Shown in pieces: positions 25,501 to 33,828 of a DNA stretch of 64,000 nt. Numbering within the stretch: position 1 is the first letter of the stretch; the number at the start of each line of letters is the position of its first letter. The notes beneath the pieces were generated by a model. The model saw nothing but the letters and a program-made list of their open reading frames with translations. It was not told the DNA's origin and ran no database searches. The stretch lies in contig CAMLIT010000007.1 of assembly GCA_946480295.1 (NCBI GenBank), forward strand, positions 1 to 64,000. The letters are read 5' to 3'. The translations under genes and the position numbers were made by a program. This DNA is from an uncultured Gemmatimonadota bacterium (lineage in GTDB: Bacteria > Gemmatimonadota > Gemmatimonadetes > Gemmatimonadales > Gemmatimonadaceae).

Positions 25501-26666
25501 AGCGCGCGGCGATCGTCGTCCTCGACGGCGTGGGCATCGGCGCGGCGCCCGACGCGGCCGCGTACGGAGACGTCGGCAGCGACACGCTCGGCAACCTCTC
25601 GCGCGCGGTCGGCGGGCTCGAGCTGCCGAACCTCGAGCGCGCCGGGCTCGGGAACATCGCCCCGCTCGCCGGCGTGCGCCCCGCGAACCCCGCCGGGGGC
25701 GCCTGGGGGATCATGCAGCCCTGTTCGGCGGGGAAGGACAGCACCACCGGCCACTGGGAGATCGCCGGCGTGCACCTCGCGCGCCCCTTTCCCACCTATC
25801 CGCACGGCTTCCCGCCGGAGATCGTCGACGAGTTCGCGCGGCGCACCGGTCGGGGCGTCATCGGCAACGTGGTGGGGAGCGGCACGGCGATCATCGACGA
25901 GTACGGCCCCGAGCACGAGCGCACCGGCCGCTGGATCCTCTACACCTCCGCGGACTCGGTCTTCCAGGTGGCGGCGCACGAGGGGGTGATCCCGCTCGAG
26001 GAGCTCTATCGCGGGTGCGAGATCGCGCGCGCGATGCTCGTGCCGCCGCATAACGTGTCGCGCGTCATCGCGCGTCCGTTCGTCGGCTCGCCGGGCGCGT
26101 ACGAGCGCACGGCGCATCGCCGCGACTTCTCCATCGCGCCCCCGGCGGAGACGCTGGTGGACGCCCTCGCGGCGGCCGGCGTCCCGCGTACCGGGGTGGG
26201 GAAGGTGGACGATCTCTTCGCCGGCCGGAGCATCCAGTCCCGGCACACGGCGGGGAACGCGGAGGGGATCCGCGCCATCGACGAGTGGCTCGGAACGGCG
26301 CCCAGTGGGTTGCTCTTCGCCAACCTTGTAGATTTCGACCAGTTGTACGGGCACCGGAACGATGTTCCGGGGTTCTACCGGGCGCTGCGGGAGTTCGATG
26401 CCGCACTGCCGACGCTGCTCTCTCACCTGCGCGAGGACGATCTGCTCTTCATCACGGCCGACCACGGGAACGATCCGACGACGCCGTCCACCGACCACGC
26501 GCGGGAGTGCGTCCCGTTGCTCGTGCTCGGTCGGCGCGTGCGGCCCGTGGACCTTGGCCGGCGCGCGACCTTCTCCGACCTCGGGGCCACGGCCGCGGAG
26601 TGGCTCGACGTGGACTTCCGCGGGCGCGGCACCTCGTTCCTGGCGCGCGCGGTGGGGGACGCATGA
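25497..26666 (+). CDS. deoB: Phosphopentomutase
   Basis: 389 residues, alkaline-phosphatase superfamily. It interconverts ribose or deoxyribose 1- and 5-phosphates. The metal-binding N-terminus IVVLDGVGIGAAPDAAAYGD, the GKDSTTGHWEIAG segment with the Thr nucleophile region, the cap-domain VGKVDDLFAGR, and C-terminal FITADHGNDPTTPSTDHARE are all present. The ATG at 25497 overlaps the alr stop, and its own stop overlaps cdd, so alr-deoB-cdd is one translationally coupled operon. Confidence 0.95.
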   Translation: MKRAAIVVLDGVGIGAAPDAAAYGDVGSDTLGNLSRAVGGLELPNLERAGLGNIAPLAGVRPANPAGGAWGIMQPCSAGKDSTTGHWEIAGVHLARPFPTYPHGFPPEIVDEFARRTGRGVIGNVVGSGTAIIDEYGPEHERTGRWILYTSADSVFQVAAHEGVIPLEELYRGCEIARAMLVPPHNVSRVIARPFVGSPGAYERTAHRRDFSIAPPAETLVDALAAAGVPRTGVGKVDDLFAGRSIQSRHTAGNAEGIRAIDEWLGTAPSGLLFANLVDFDQLYGHRNDVPGFYRALREFDAALPTLLSHLREDDLLFITADHGNDPTTPSTDHARECVPLLVLGRRVRPVDLGRRATFSDLGATAAEWLDVDFRGRGTSFLARAVGDA

Positions 26667-27121
26667 CGAGCGGCCTGCCGCAGGAAGTGCAGGCGGCGCG
26701 CGGCGCCCCGGAACCAGCCGAGCGCACGCTGCGGATCCTGCGCGAGCGCGCGCTGGCGGCGATGGAGCGCGCGTACGCGCCGTACTCCCGCTTCCGCGTG
26801 GGCGCGGCGCTCCTCGGCACCGACGGCACCGTGACGGAAGGGTGCAACGTGGAGAACGCGTCCTTCCCGGCCGGCATCTGCGCCGAGCGCGGCGCCCTCG
26901 CCGCGGCCGTCGCGCGCGGCATCCGCTCGTTCGAGGCGCTCACGATCGCCACCGAGGCCGACGAGCCGGCGCCGCCCTGCGGCGTCTGTCGCCAGGCGCT
27001 CATCGAGTTCGCGCCGCACCTCCTGGTCGTCAGCATCACGCGCGACGGCGGCGAGGCCCGCTGGACGCTCGACGAGCTGCTGCCCAAGGCATTCACCCCG
27101 CACTCCCTGGACCGGCGATGA
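26663..27121 (+). CDS. cdd: Cytidine deaminase
   Basis: 152 residues, the small tetrameric type. It deaminates cytidine and deoxycytidine. Zn site: Cys and the catalytic Glu in ICAERGALAAAV, and the two Cys of PPCGVCRQAL; substrate residues lie in RFRVGAALL and GCNVENASFP. It works in the same salvage route as deoB: free ribose-1-phosphate from uridine phosphorolysis feeds the mutase. The ATG at 26663 overlaps the deoB stop. An ATGA at the 3' end (27118-27121) could start the next gene, but that frame closes after eight codons. Confidence 0.94.
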   Translation: MTSGLPQEVQAARGAPEPAERTLRILRERALAAMERAYAPYSRFRVGAALLGTDGTVTEGCNVENASFPAGICAERGALAAAVARGIRSFEALTIATEADEPAPPCGVCRQALIEFAPHLLVVSITRDGGEARWTLDELLPKAFTPHSLDRR

Positions 27122-27133
27122 ACCGGATTGTTC

Positions 27134-28417
27134 GTGTTGCATAGACGCCTTGCCGTGCTTGGCGCCGCGGCGTTCGCCGTGGCGGTCGTCGCCGGCTGCA
27201 GCGAGAAGATCGAGGCGGGCGCGGCCTGTCCGCAGCTCTGCCCCTCCAACGAAGTGGTCCTCCAGGACACGACGATCGACGCCGTGGTCGTGGATACCAC
27301 CGTGCCCGGCTTCCCGCCGATCGGGGAGGAGACCTACCTGCTCCTCGCGAACCGCGGCGATACGCTCGACACGCGGGTCATCGTGCGCTACGACTCGCTG
27401 CCGTCCACCTACCGGAGCAGCACGGCCACGGCGGACAGCACGATCCGCATGGTGGACAGTGCGGCAATCAGCATCGTCGTCGACACGCTTCACGGCAAGG
27501 CCACGGCGCCGGTGACGATCGAGGCCTACGACGTGGGCGACACGACGACCGCGGACACCGTCGCGTCGCAGATCCTCGCGTACTTCACTCCCGACCGGCT
27601 GCTCGGGTCGCGGACCTTCGCGCCGGAGTCGATCGTCGAGTCGATCTCCGTGCCCATCTCGAACGACAGCGTGCTCGCGAAGATCACCCGCGGCCGCCCG
27701 CTGCGCGTCGGCTTCCGCCTGCACAGCACGTCGTCCCAGGCGGTGCGCCTGTACAGCTCGGGCGTGGCGTCGGGAAGCATGGACCTGCGATTCCGCGTCG
27801 CCACCGACACGACGGTGCCAGCGGTGACCGTCTCGCCGCGGTCGCTCACGCCCTCCAACCCGAACCTCGCCTTCCTGCGCTCGGCGCTCGGCGATTTCGT
27901 GCTCGTCGCGAAGGGGCCGCCGCTCCCGCCGGCGGGGACGTTCGCCGTCGGCGGCATGCCCAGCGCGCGGACGTACATCCGCTTCGACATCCCGCGGAGC
28001 ATCCTCGACTCGACGCGGATCGTGCGCGCGACGCTCCTCCTCACCGAGGTGCCGAACGCGGCGAGTCCAGCGGGCAAGGACAGCATGTACGTGCAGCCGC
28101 TGCCGCTGATCGCCGGCCGCGCCGTCACCGACATCGGCCAGGCGCTGCGCCTCGCCTCCGCGCCCGGCACCTACGGGCTCGATTCGACGCTCGTGTTCCC
28201 CAACGACACGGGGCTCAAGCGCATCCAGCTCGTCCCGCTCGTCCAGCGCTGGGCGGCGACGCCGAGCGACTCGGCGCCGCGCGCGCTCGGCCTGCGCGCG
28301 AACACCGAGGGCGCGACGGGCGCGCAGGTGCTGTTCTACTCGACCGCGGCGCCGGCGGACGTCCGGCCGCGCCTGCGGCTGACGTACGTCCCCCACGTGA
28401 CCTTCGGTCTTCCGTGA
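27134..28417 (+). CDS. Secreted lipoprotein, function unknown (DNRLRE-like region)
   Basis: About 427 residues with a lipoprotein signal (HRRLAVLGAAAFAVAVVAGC). The mature part is beta-rich and Asp/Thr/Ser-rich; ARTYIRFDIPRSILDSTRIVRATLLL resembles DNRLRE-type repeats of secreted proteins when read in pieces. The start is uncertain: no ATG exists in this frame, so GTG 27134 or TTG 27128 must serve, whereas an ATG at 27118 overlaps the cdd stop in the ATGA manner of this operon but meets a stop after eight codons. A single-base indel near 27140 would join that ATG to the signal peptide. It ends with an overlap into the next gene. Confidence 0.7.
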   Translation: MLHRRLAVLGAAAFAVAVVAGCSEKIEAGAACPQLCPSNEVVLQDTTIDAVVVDTTVPGFPPIGEETYLLLANRGDTLDTRVIVRYDSLPSTYRSSTATADSTIRMVDSAAISIVVDTLHGKATAPVTIEAYDVGDTTTADTVASQILAYFTPDRLLGSRTFAPESIVESISVPISNDSVLAKITRGRPLRVGFRLHSTSSQAVRLYSSGVASGSMDLRFRVATDTTVPAVTVSPRSLTPSNPNLAFLRSALGDFVLVAKGPPLPPAGTFAVGGMPSARTYIRFDIPRSILDSTRIVRATLLLTEVPNAASPAGKDSMYVQPLPLIAGRAVTDIGQALRLASAPGTYGLDSTLVFPNDTGLKRIQLVPLVQRWAATPSDSAPRALGLRANTEGATGAQVLFYSTAAPADVRPRLRLTYVPHVTFGLP

Positions 28418-29589
28418 TGCCGATGATGATCTCCTCCGTCATCCGGCGCCGGGCCGGAGTCGCACGCCGCATGGCCCTCGCCACCGTGGCCGCGGTCCTC
28501 TTCGCCGCCCGCCCGGCGGCCGCGCAGGGCAACCTCAGCACCCACGGCCTCGGCTACCCGCCGGGGCAGCTCAGCACGCGCTCCCTCGGCGCGGGCGGCG
28601 CGATGGGCGAGGTCGATCCGAACTCGCCGATCAACCCCGCGGCGCTCATCGACTTCGGCACGACCACGCTCTTCTTCCAGATCGAGCCCGAGTATCGCAC
28701 CGTCACCACCTCCGGCACCGCGGAGCGCACCACGACGGCGCGTTATCCCCTCGTCCTCGCCGCCTTCCCGATGGGGCAGAAGTGGATGGTCGGCCTCTCG
28801 GCCTCCACCTTCCTCGACGCCACCTGGATGACCACGGCGCCGACGAGCCAGGTCGTCGGCACCGACACGATCGGCGGCACGATCATGAACCGCGTCGACG
28901 GCGCGATCAACGACCTGAGCGCGGGCCTCGCCTACAACCCCAGCGCCTGGCTGCGGCTCGGCGCCGGGCTGCACGTGTACAGCGGGAGCCATCGCGACTC
29001 CGTCGAGCGCGTCTTTCCCGACAGCTCGGTGTTCTCGACGTTCGGCGAGCAGCGCACGGTGAGCTACACCGGCGGCGCGCTCTCCGCCGGCGCCGAGTTC
29101 CTCGTGCCGCGGCAGCTCATCCTCGCCGCCTCGTACCGTTACGGCGCCACCCTGCGGAAGAGCGCGGGCGACACGGCGCTCGGCCACGCCCGCATCCCCG
29201 ACCGCTTCGGCGCGTCGATCGCCTACATCGGCATCCTCGGCACCACCATCGCCGCGCGCACCTCGCTCGAGAAGTGGTCCGCGCTCGGCACCCTCGGCGG
29301 CGAACGGGCGACCGACGCCTGGGACTCGAGCATCGGCGCCGACATCGCCGGGCCGCGCTTCGCCAATCGCGCGCTGATGTTGCGCGCCGGCGCGCGCTGG
29401 CGCACGCTTCCCTTCGCGGCGGACGGGCACAAGGTCACGGAGCGGAGCCTCAGCGGTGGCCTCGGGACCCTCCTCGCCAATGGCCGCGCGAGCGTGGACC
29501 TCGCGGCCATCCGCGCGATGCGCGATGCCGGCGTGGGCATCGGCGAGCGCGCCTGGATCCTCAGCATCGGGCTCACCGTCCGCCCCTGA
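28414..29589 (+). CDS. Outer-membrane beta-barrel protein (PorV/FadL-like)
   Basis: 391 residues from the GTG at 28414 (ATG at 28417 is equally good). Signal peptide ending RPAAAQG, then GPGYPPGQ-like and SLGAGGAMGEVDPNSPINPAAL, the 'all genes are present in normal state' start seen in FadL/PorV-type barrels, followed by many alternating amphipathic strands (LILAASYRYGATLRK, RLGAGLHVYSG) and a terminal strand ending TVRP. It probably folds as a 14-strand barrel; cargo unknown. It overlaps the lipoprotein gene before it, so the two surface proteins are probably made together. Confidence 0.75.
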   Translation: MMPMMISSVIRRRAGVARRMALATVAAVLFAARPAAAQGNLSTHGLGYPPGQLSTRSLGAGGAMGEVDPNSPINPAALIDFGTTTLFFQIEPEYRTVTTSGTAERTTTARYPLVLAAFPMGQKWMVGLSASTFLDATWMTTAPTSQVVGTDTIGGTIMNRVDGAINDLSAGLAYNPSAWLRLGAGLHVYSGSHRDSVERVFPDSSVFSTFGEQRTVSYTGGALSAGAEFLVPRQLILAASYRYGATLRKSAGDTALGHARIPDRFGASIAYIGILGTTIAARTSLEKWSALGTLGGERATDAWDSSIGADIAGPRFANRALMLRAGARWRTLPFAADGHKVTERSLSGGLGTLLANGRASVDLAAIRAMRDAGVGIGERAWILSIGLTVRP

Positions 29590-29596
29590 GTCGTTC

Positions 29597-30796
29597 GTGG
29601 AGAACAGCGCCCTCCCGGCCGACGCGCCGCTGATCCTCGTCGCCGACGACGTCCAGGCGAACGTGGAGCTGCTGTTCGACCAGCTCCACGTCCTCGGCTT
29701 CCGCGCCGTCGCCGCGAAGGACGGGCCGGAGGCGCTGCAGAAGTGCTACGACTGCCGGCCGGACCTCTGCATCCTCGACGTCTCGATGCCCGCGGGCGAC
29801 CTCGGCGTCGACGACCGCTCCACCGGCTTCGAGGTCTGCCGCCGCATCAAGCGCGACCCGCGCACGCGGAGCATCCCCGTCATCTTCGTCACGGCGCTCA
29901 ACGACACCACCGACCGCGTGAAGGCGATCGAGGCGGGGGGCGACGACTTCCTCACGAAGCCGCACAACCGGCTGGTGCTGGGCGCGCGCGTGCGCAGCCT
30001 CCTCAAGCTGAAGGCGGCGACCGACGCCCTGGAGCAGAGCCTGCGCAAGCAGCGCGAGCTCGAGAAGCTGCGCGACGACCTGATGAAGATGATCGTGCAC
30101 GACCTCAAGTCGCCGCTCACCTCCGTGCTCGCGACGATGGAGATGCTCCTCGACGGCGACTTCGGCGCGCTCGTCGAGGCGCAGCGCAAGGCGCTCGCCG
30201 ACGCCGAGGGGAAGGCGGAGGACCTGCTCGCCCTCATCAACGACCTGCTGGAGGTCTCGCGCCTCGAGGAAGCGGAGCTCACGCTCGACCTCCAGCCGAT
30301 CGCGCCGGCGGCGTTCCTCACCGAGATCGTGCACGAGTGGGCGCTCCGATTCCAGCAGGAGGGCGCCGTGGCCACGGTGGAGGTGCCTGACGATGCGCCG
30401 GTGTTCGAGGCCGACAAGGCGCTGCTCAAGCGCGTCGTCGCCAACCTCCTCCAGAACGCGCTGACGCACTCGCCGTCGGCGGTGCGGCTGCACCTCAGCG
30501 CGCGGCGGAACGGCGACGGGATCCTCTTCACCGTCGCCGACAACGGCCCCGGGATCCCGCCGGAGTACCACGAGGTCATCTTCCGCAAGTTCGAGCGCGT
30601 GAAGACGTCGATCGCGCCGCGCACGCGCAGCTCGGGGCTCGGCCTCGCCTTCTGCAAGCTCGTCGTGGATGCCCATGGCGGCCGGATCTGGGTGCAGAGC
30701 GCCGAGGGGCAGGGAAGCGCGTTCCACATCGCGCTGCCGCTCAAGCCGGCGGCACGCGTCGTCAAGGTCAGCTCGGGCGGGCCCGTACCGGTGTGA
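29597..30796 (+). CDS. Receiver-histidine kinase fusion, cytoplasmic
   Basis: 399 residues from the GTG at 29597. N-terminal CheY-like receiver: acidic pair in VADDVQANVEL, phospho-acceptor Asp61 in CILDVSMP, Lys in FLTKPHN; then a coiled-coil linker, HisKA with His168 in MIVHDLKSPLTS, and HATPase_c with VVANLLQNALTHS, VADNGPGIPPEY and SSGLGLAFCKLVVDAHGG. No membrane helix, so it integrates an upstream phosphorelay signal rather than sensing directly. This domain order (REC first) is typical of response regulator-kinase hybrids. The stop overlaps mtaB. Confidence 0.9.
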   Translation: MENSALPADAPLILVADDVQANVELLFDQLHVLGFRAVAAKDGPEALQKCYDCRPDLCILDVSMPAGDLGVDDRSTGFEVCRRIKRDPRTRSIPVIFVTALNDTTDRVKAIEAGGDDFLTKPHNRLVLGARVRSLLKLKAATDALEQSLRKQRELEKLRDDLMKMIVHDLKSPLTSVLATMEMLLDGDFGALVEAQRKALADAEGKAEDLLALINDLLEVSRLEEAELTLDLQPIAPAAFLTEIVHEWALRFQQEGAVATVEVPDDAPVFEADKALLKRVVANLLQNALTHSPSAVRLHLSARRNGDGILFTVADNGPGIPPEYHEVIFRKFERVKTSIAPRTRSSGLGLAFCKLVVDAHGGRIWVQSAEGQGSAFHIALPLKPAARVVKVSSGGPVPV

Positions 30797-32091
30797 GAAT
30801 CTTCCTGCAGACCTTCGGCTGCCGCGCGAACCACTACGACACGGAGATGGTGCGCGCCATGGTCGAGGGCGCGGGACATACCGTCGTCGCGTCCGCGGCC
30901 GACGCCGACGTCGCGGTCTTCAACAGCTGCGCGGTGACCGCCGAGGCGGTGCGCGACCTGCGCAAGTCCGTGCGCCGCGCCGCGCGGCTGCAGCCGGAGC
31001 TGCGCAGCATCGTGATGGGCTGCGCGCCGGGGCTGCCGCGGGATCAGGGCGACGGCGGCGCGCTCGGTGGGCTGCCCGGCGTCGTCGGCCTCGTCCCGGG
31101 CGCCGACCTCCCGGCGCTCGCCCAGGCGCTCGACCTCGCGCCCGACGCCGTGATCGCACGCGCGGCCGCGCAGACGACCACCCGCGCCCTCCTCCGCATC
31201 CAGGACGGCTGCGACGAGCACTGCACCTTCTGCGCGACGCGCCTCGCCCGCGGCGCGAACCGCAGCCGGCCGGCGGCGGACCTCGTCGCCGAGGCGGAGC
31301 GCCTGGCCGAGCGACATCCCGAGATCGTCCTCACCGGGATCCACATCGGCTCGTATGGCACCGACATGGGCGGCTCGCTCGGCGCGCTGCTCGAGACGCT
31401 CGTCAGGCGCGTCCCCGGCGTGCGCTTCCGCCTGTCGTCGCTCGAGGCGACGGAGGTGGACGACCGCCTCTTCGACCTCCTGACCGGCGAGCCGGCGCGC
31501 GTCTGCCCGTACCTCCACGCGCCCCTCCAGTCGGGGAGCGACCGCCTGCTGCGGCGCATGGGGCGGCACTGGTACACGGCCGCGCGCTACGCCGCCGCGG
31601 TCGAGCGGCTCGTCGCGGCGCGCCCGGCGTTCGGCCTCGGCGCCGACGTCATCACCGGATTCCCGGGCGAGACGGACGAGGATCACGCGCGCACCGTGGC
31701 GCTCGTCGAGCGGCTGCCGTTCACGTATCTCCACGTCTTCCCCTTCTCGCCGCGCCCCGGCACCGCCGCCGAGCGCCTCGACGGCGACGTGCCGGCGAAC
31801 GTCTCCCACGCACGCGCGGCGGAGCTCCGGGCGATCGGCGCGCGGAAGGCGGCGGCCTATCGGGCGCGGCGCGGCGGGGGCGGGGATCGACTGGATCACC
31901 GGGCCGACGTGGTCGCGATCGGGGCGCGCGGCGGTGCGGAGGCGCCGGGCGCGGCGGGACGGGGGGCGCGCGAAGGGCTCACCGAGGATTATCTTTCCGT
32001 CTCGCTGCCGGCGTCCCAACTGCCTCGCGGGGCACGCCTTACGGCGGAGCTGGTACTGCAGGACGGCGAGCTGGTCGCCCTCCCGATCTGA
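30793..32091 (+). CDS. mtaB: tRNA t6A37 methylthiotransferase MtaB-like
   Basis: 432 residues. Radical-SAM methylthiotransferase that thiomethylates t6A37 in ANN-decoding tRNAs. N-terminal MTTase domain with Cys in TFGCRANHYD and NSCAVTAEA and a further Cys in MGCAPGL; radical-SAM cluster CDEHCTFC; then GFPGETDEDHARTV and a TRAM-like C-terminus. The CRAN(H)YD and SCAVT motifs match MtaB rather than MiaB (CQMN, TCAIR). The start is the GTG overlapping the kinase stop. A Gly/Ala-rich stretch near residue 360-390 interrupts the C-terminal region. Confidence 0.88.
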   Translation: MRIFLQTFGCRANHYDTEMVRAMVEGAGHTVVASAADADVAVFNSCAVTAEAVRDLRKSVRRAARLQPELRSIVMGCAPGLPRDQGDGGALGGLPGVVGLVPGADLPALAQALDLAPDAVIARAAAQTTTRALLRIQDGCDEHCTFCATRLARGANRSRPAADLVAEAERLAERHPEIVLTGIHIGSYGTDMGGSLGALLETLVRRVPGVRFRLSSLEATEVDDRLFDLLTGEPARVCPYLHAPLQSGSDRLLRRMGRHWYTAARYAAAVERLVAARPAFGLGADVITGFPGETDEDHARTVALVERLPFTYLHVFPFSPRPGTAAERLDGDVPANVSHARAAELRAIGARKAAAYRARRGGGGDRLDHRADVVAIGARGGAEAPGAAGRGAREGLTEDYLSVSLPASQLPRGARLTAELVLQDGELVALPI

Positions 32092-32176
32092 TCCGAGCGG
32101 TCGCGGCGAACGCCGGTCGATCGCGGCACCTTGGCCGTCGCACACCGCGCTGCCCGTCTCCACCCATCAGGCTCCG

Positions 32177-33505
32177 ATGCCCACCGTCTACGTCGAAACC
32201 TACGGCTGCCAGATGAACGTCAGCGACTCCGAGCTCATGCTCGGCAAGCTCGCCGACGAGGGGTACGAGGCGGTGGACCAGCCGGACGGCGCGGACGTGA
32301 TCATCGTCAACACCTGCGCGATCCGCGATCACGCCGAGCAGCGGGTCATCGGCCGGCTGGGCGAGCTGAAGCGGTTCATGAAGCCGGACTCCGTGCTCGG
32401 CGTCGCCGGGTGCATGGCGCAGCGGCTCGGCCCGCAGCTCCTCGAGAAGGCGAAGCACGTCAGCCTCGTCGTCGGCCCCGACGGCTATCGCGCCCTCCCC
32501 GCGCTCGTCGAGGGCGCGCGGCGCGGCGAGCGGTCGATCGCCACCAGCTTCGACCTCGAGGAGCACTACGAGGACTTCCAGCCCAAGCGCTTCGACCGGG
32601 TGAAGGCGTGGATCCCGGTGCAGCGCGGCTGCGACTACCGCTGCACGTACTGCATCGTGCCGTACACCCGCGGGTCGGAGCGCAGCCGTCGCCTCGCCGA
32701 CGTGGTGCGCGAGGTGGAGCAGGTCGTGGCCGACGGGATGACCGAGGTCGTCCTCCTTGGGCAGACGGTCAACTCGTACGACGACGGCGAGCACGATTTC
32801 GCCGACCTGCTGCGCGCGGTCGGCAGCGTGCCGGGCATTCGCCGCGTGCGCTACACGAGCCCGCACCCGAACGACTTCACCGATCGCGTGATCCGCGCCC
32901 TCGCCGAGGTGCCGACGGTGTGCGAGCACGTGCACCTGCCGATGCAGTCCGGCTCGACGCGCACGCTCAAGCGCATGCTGCGCCGCTACACGCGCGAGAG
33001 CTATCTCGAGTGCGTCGATCGGCTGCGCGCCGCGATCCCCGGCCTCTCGCTCACGACGGACATCATCGTCGGCTTCCCGGGCGAGACGGAGGAGGACTTC
33101 GAGGAGACGCTGAGCGCCGTGCGCGCCGTCGGCTTCTCCGACGCCTTCACCTTCATCTTCTCGCCGCGCGACGGCACCCCGGCGACGCGCCTCCCGGCCG
33201 AGCTGCAGGTGCCGGAGGACGTGGCGAGCGAGCGGATGCAGCGCCTGGTGGAGACGGTGCGCGGGATCGCCCGCGAGCAGAATCTCGGCCTCCTCGGCCG
33301 GCGCCACGAGGTGCTCGTGGAGAAGGCGGCACGCCGCGGCGGCGACCTGCTCCAGGCGCGGACGCGCGACTTCAAGACGGTGCTCCTGCCTGGCGACGAG
33401 TCGATGATCGGTCGCTACTTCACCGTCGAGCTGACCGGCACGACCGGCTCCACCTTCACCGGCGCCATCGTCCGCGAACGGCAGGCGCTCCCGCTCGCCG
33501 GATGA
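32177..33505 (+). CDS. miaB: tRNA i6A37 methylthiotransferase MiaB
   Basis: 442 residues. It converts i6A37 to ms2i6A37 in UNN-decoding tRNAs. Three N-terminal cluster Cys in TYGCQMNVSDSE, VNTCAIRDHAE and VAGCMAQRLG; the radical-SAM cluster RGCDYRCTYCIVPYTRG; then VHLPMQSGS and VGFPGETEEDFEET, and a C-terminal TRAM. The ATG at 32177 lies 85 bp after mtaB, leaving room for its own promoter. Its stop overlaps the ComFB-like gene. Confidence 0.95.
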   Translation: MPTVYVETYGCQMNVSDSELMLGKLADEGYEAVDQPDGADVIIVNTCAIRDHAEQRVIGRLGELKRFMKPDSVLGVAGCMAQRLGPQLLEKAKHVSLVVGPDGYRALPALVEGARRGERSIATSFDLEEHYEDFQPKRFDRVKAWIPVQRGCDYRCTYCIVPYTRGSERSRRLADVVREVEQVVADGMTEVVLLGQTVNSYDDGEHDFADLLRAVGSVPGIRRVRYTSPHPNDFTDRVIRALAEVPTVCEHVHLPMQSGSTRTLKRMLRRYTRESYLECVDRLRAAIPGLSLTTDIIVGFPGETEEDFEETLSAVRAVGFSDAFTFIFSPRDGTPATRLPAELQVPEDVASERMQRLVETVRGIAREQNLGLLGRRHEVLVEKAARRGGDLLQARTRDFKTVLLPGDESMIGRYFTVELTGTTGSTFTGAIVRERQALPLAG

Positions 33506-33792
33506 AGAACCTCGTCGAGGACGCGGTGCGGGAGCTGCACGCGGAGCTCCTCGTCCGGCATCCGGGGTTCTGCGCCTGTCAGCGGTGCAAGGATGACGTC
33601 CTGGCGCTGGTCATGAACCACACTCGTCCGCGCTACGCCACGTCCTCGCGCGGCTTCGCGCTGGCCAGCCTCGACGTCCGCGGCGAGCAGACGCGCGCCG
33701 AGCTGCTGGCGCGCGTCCTCGAGGCGATGCGCGTCGTCGCGCAGAGCCCGCGGCACACGCCGCCCTCCGGCACTCCGTCGGCCGGCGCGTAG
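33502..33792 (+). CDS. ComFB-like protein (late competence, putative c-di-nucleotide receptor family)
   Basis: 96 residues. The core CQRCKDDVLALVMNHTRPRY is the ComFB signature (Cys-x-x-Cys followed by DV.AL.LN...P.Y), with N-terminal NLVEDAVRELHAELL as the usual first helix. ComFB proteins occur near competence genes, and members of the family have been reported to bind cyclic dinucleotides; here the gene directly precedes comEC. The ATG at 33502 overlaps the miaB stop. The tail after residue 75 is disordered. Confidence 0.75.
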   Translation: MKNLVEDAVRELHAELLVRHPGFCACQRCKDDVLALVMNHTRPRYATSSRGFALASLDVRGEQTRAELLARVLEAMRVVAQSPRHTPPSGTPSAGA

Positions 33793-33828
33793 GCGCGGGG
33801 CGGGCGTGGCGCTTCGCGTCGCCACCCG

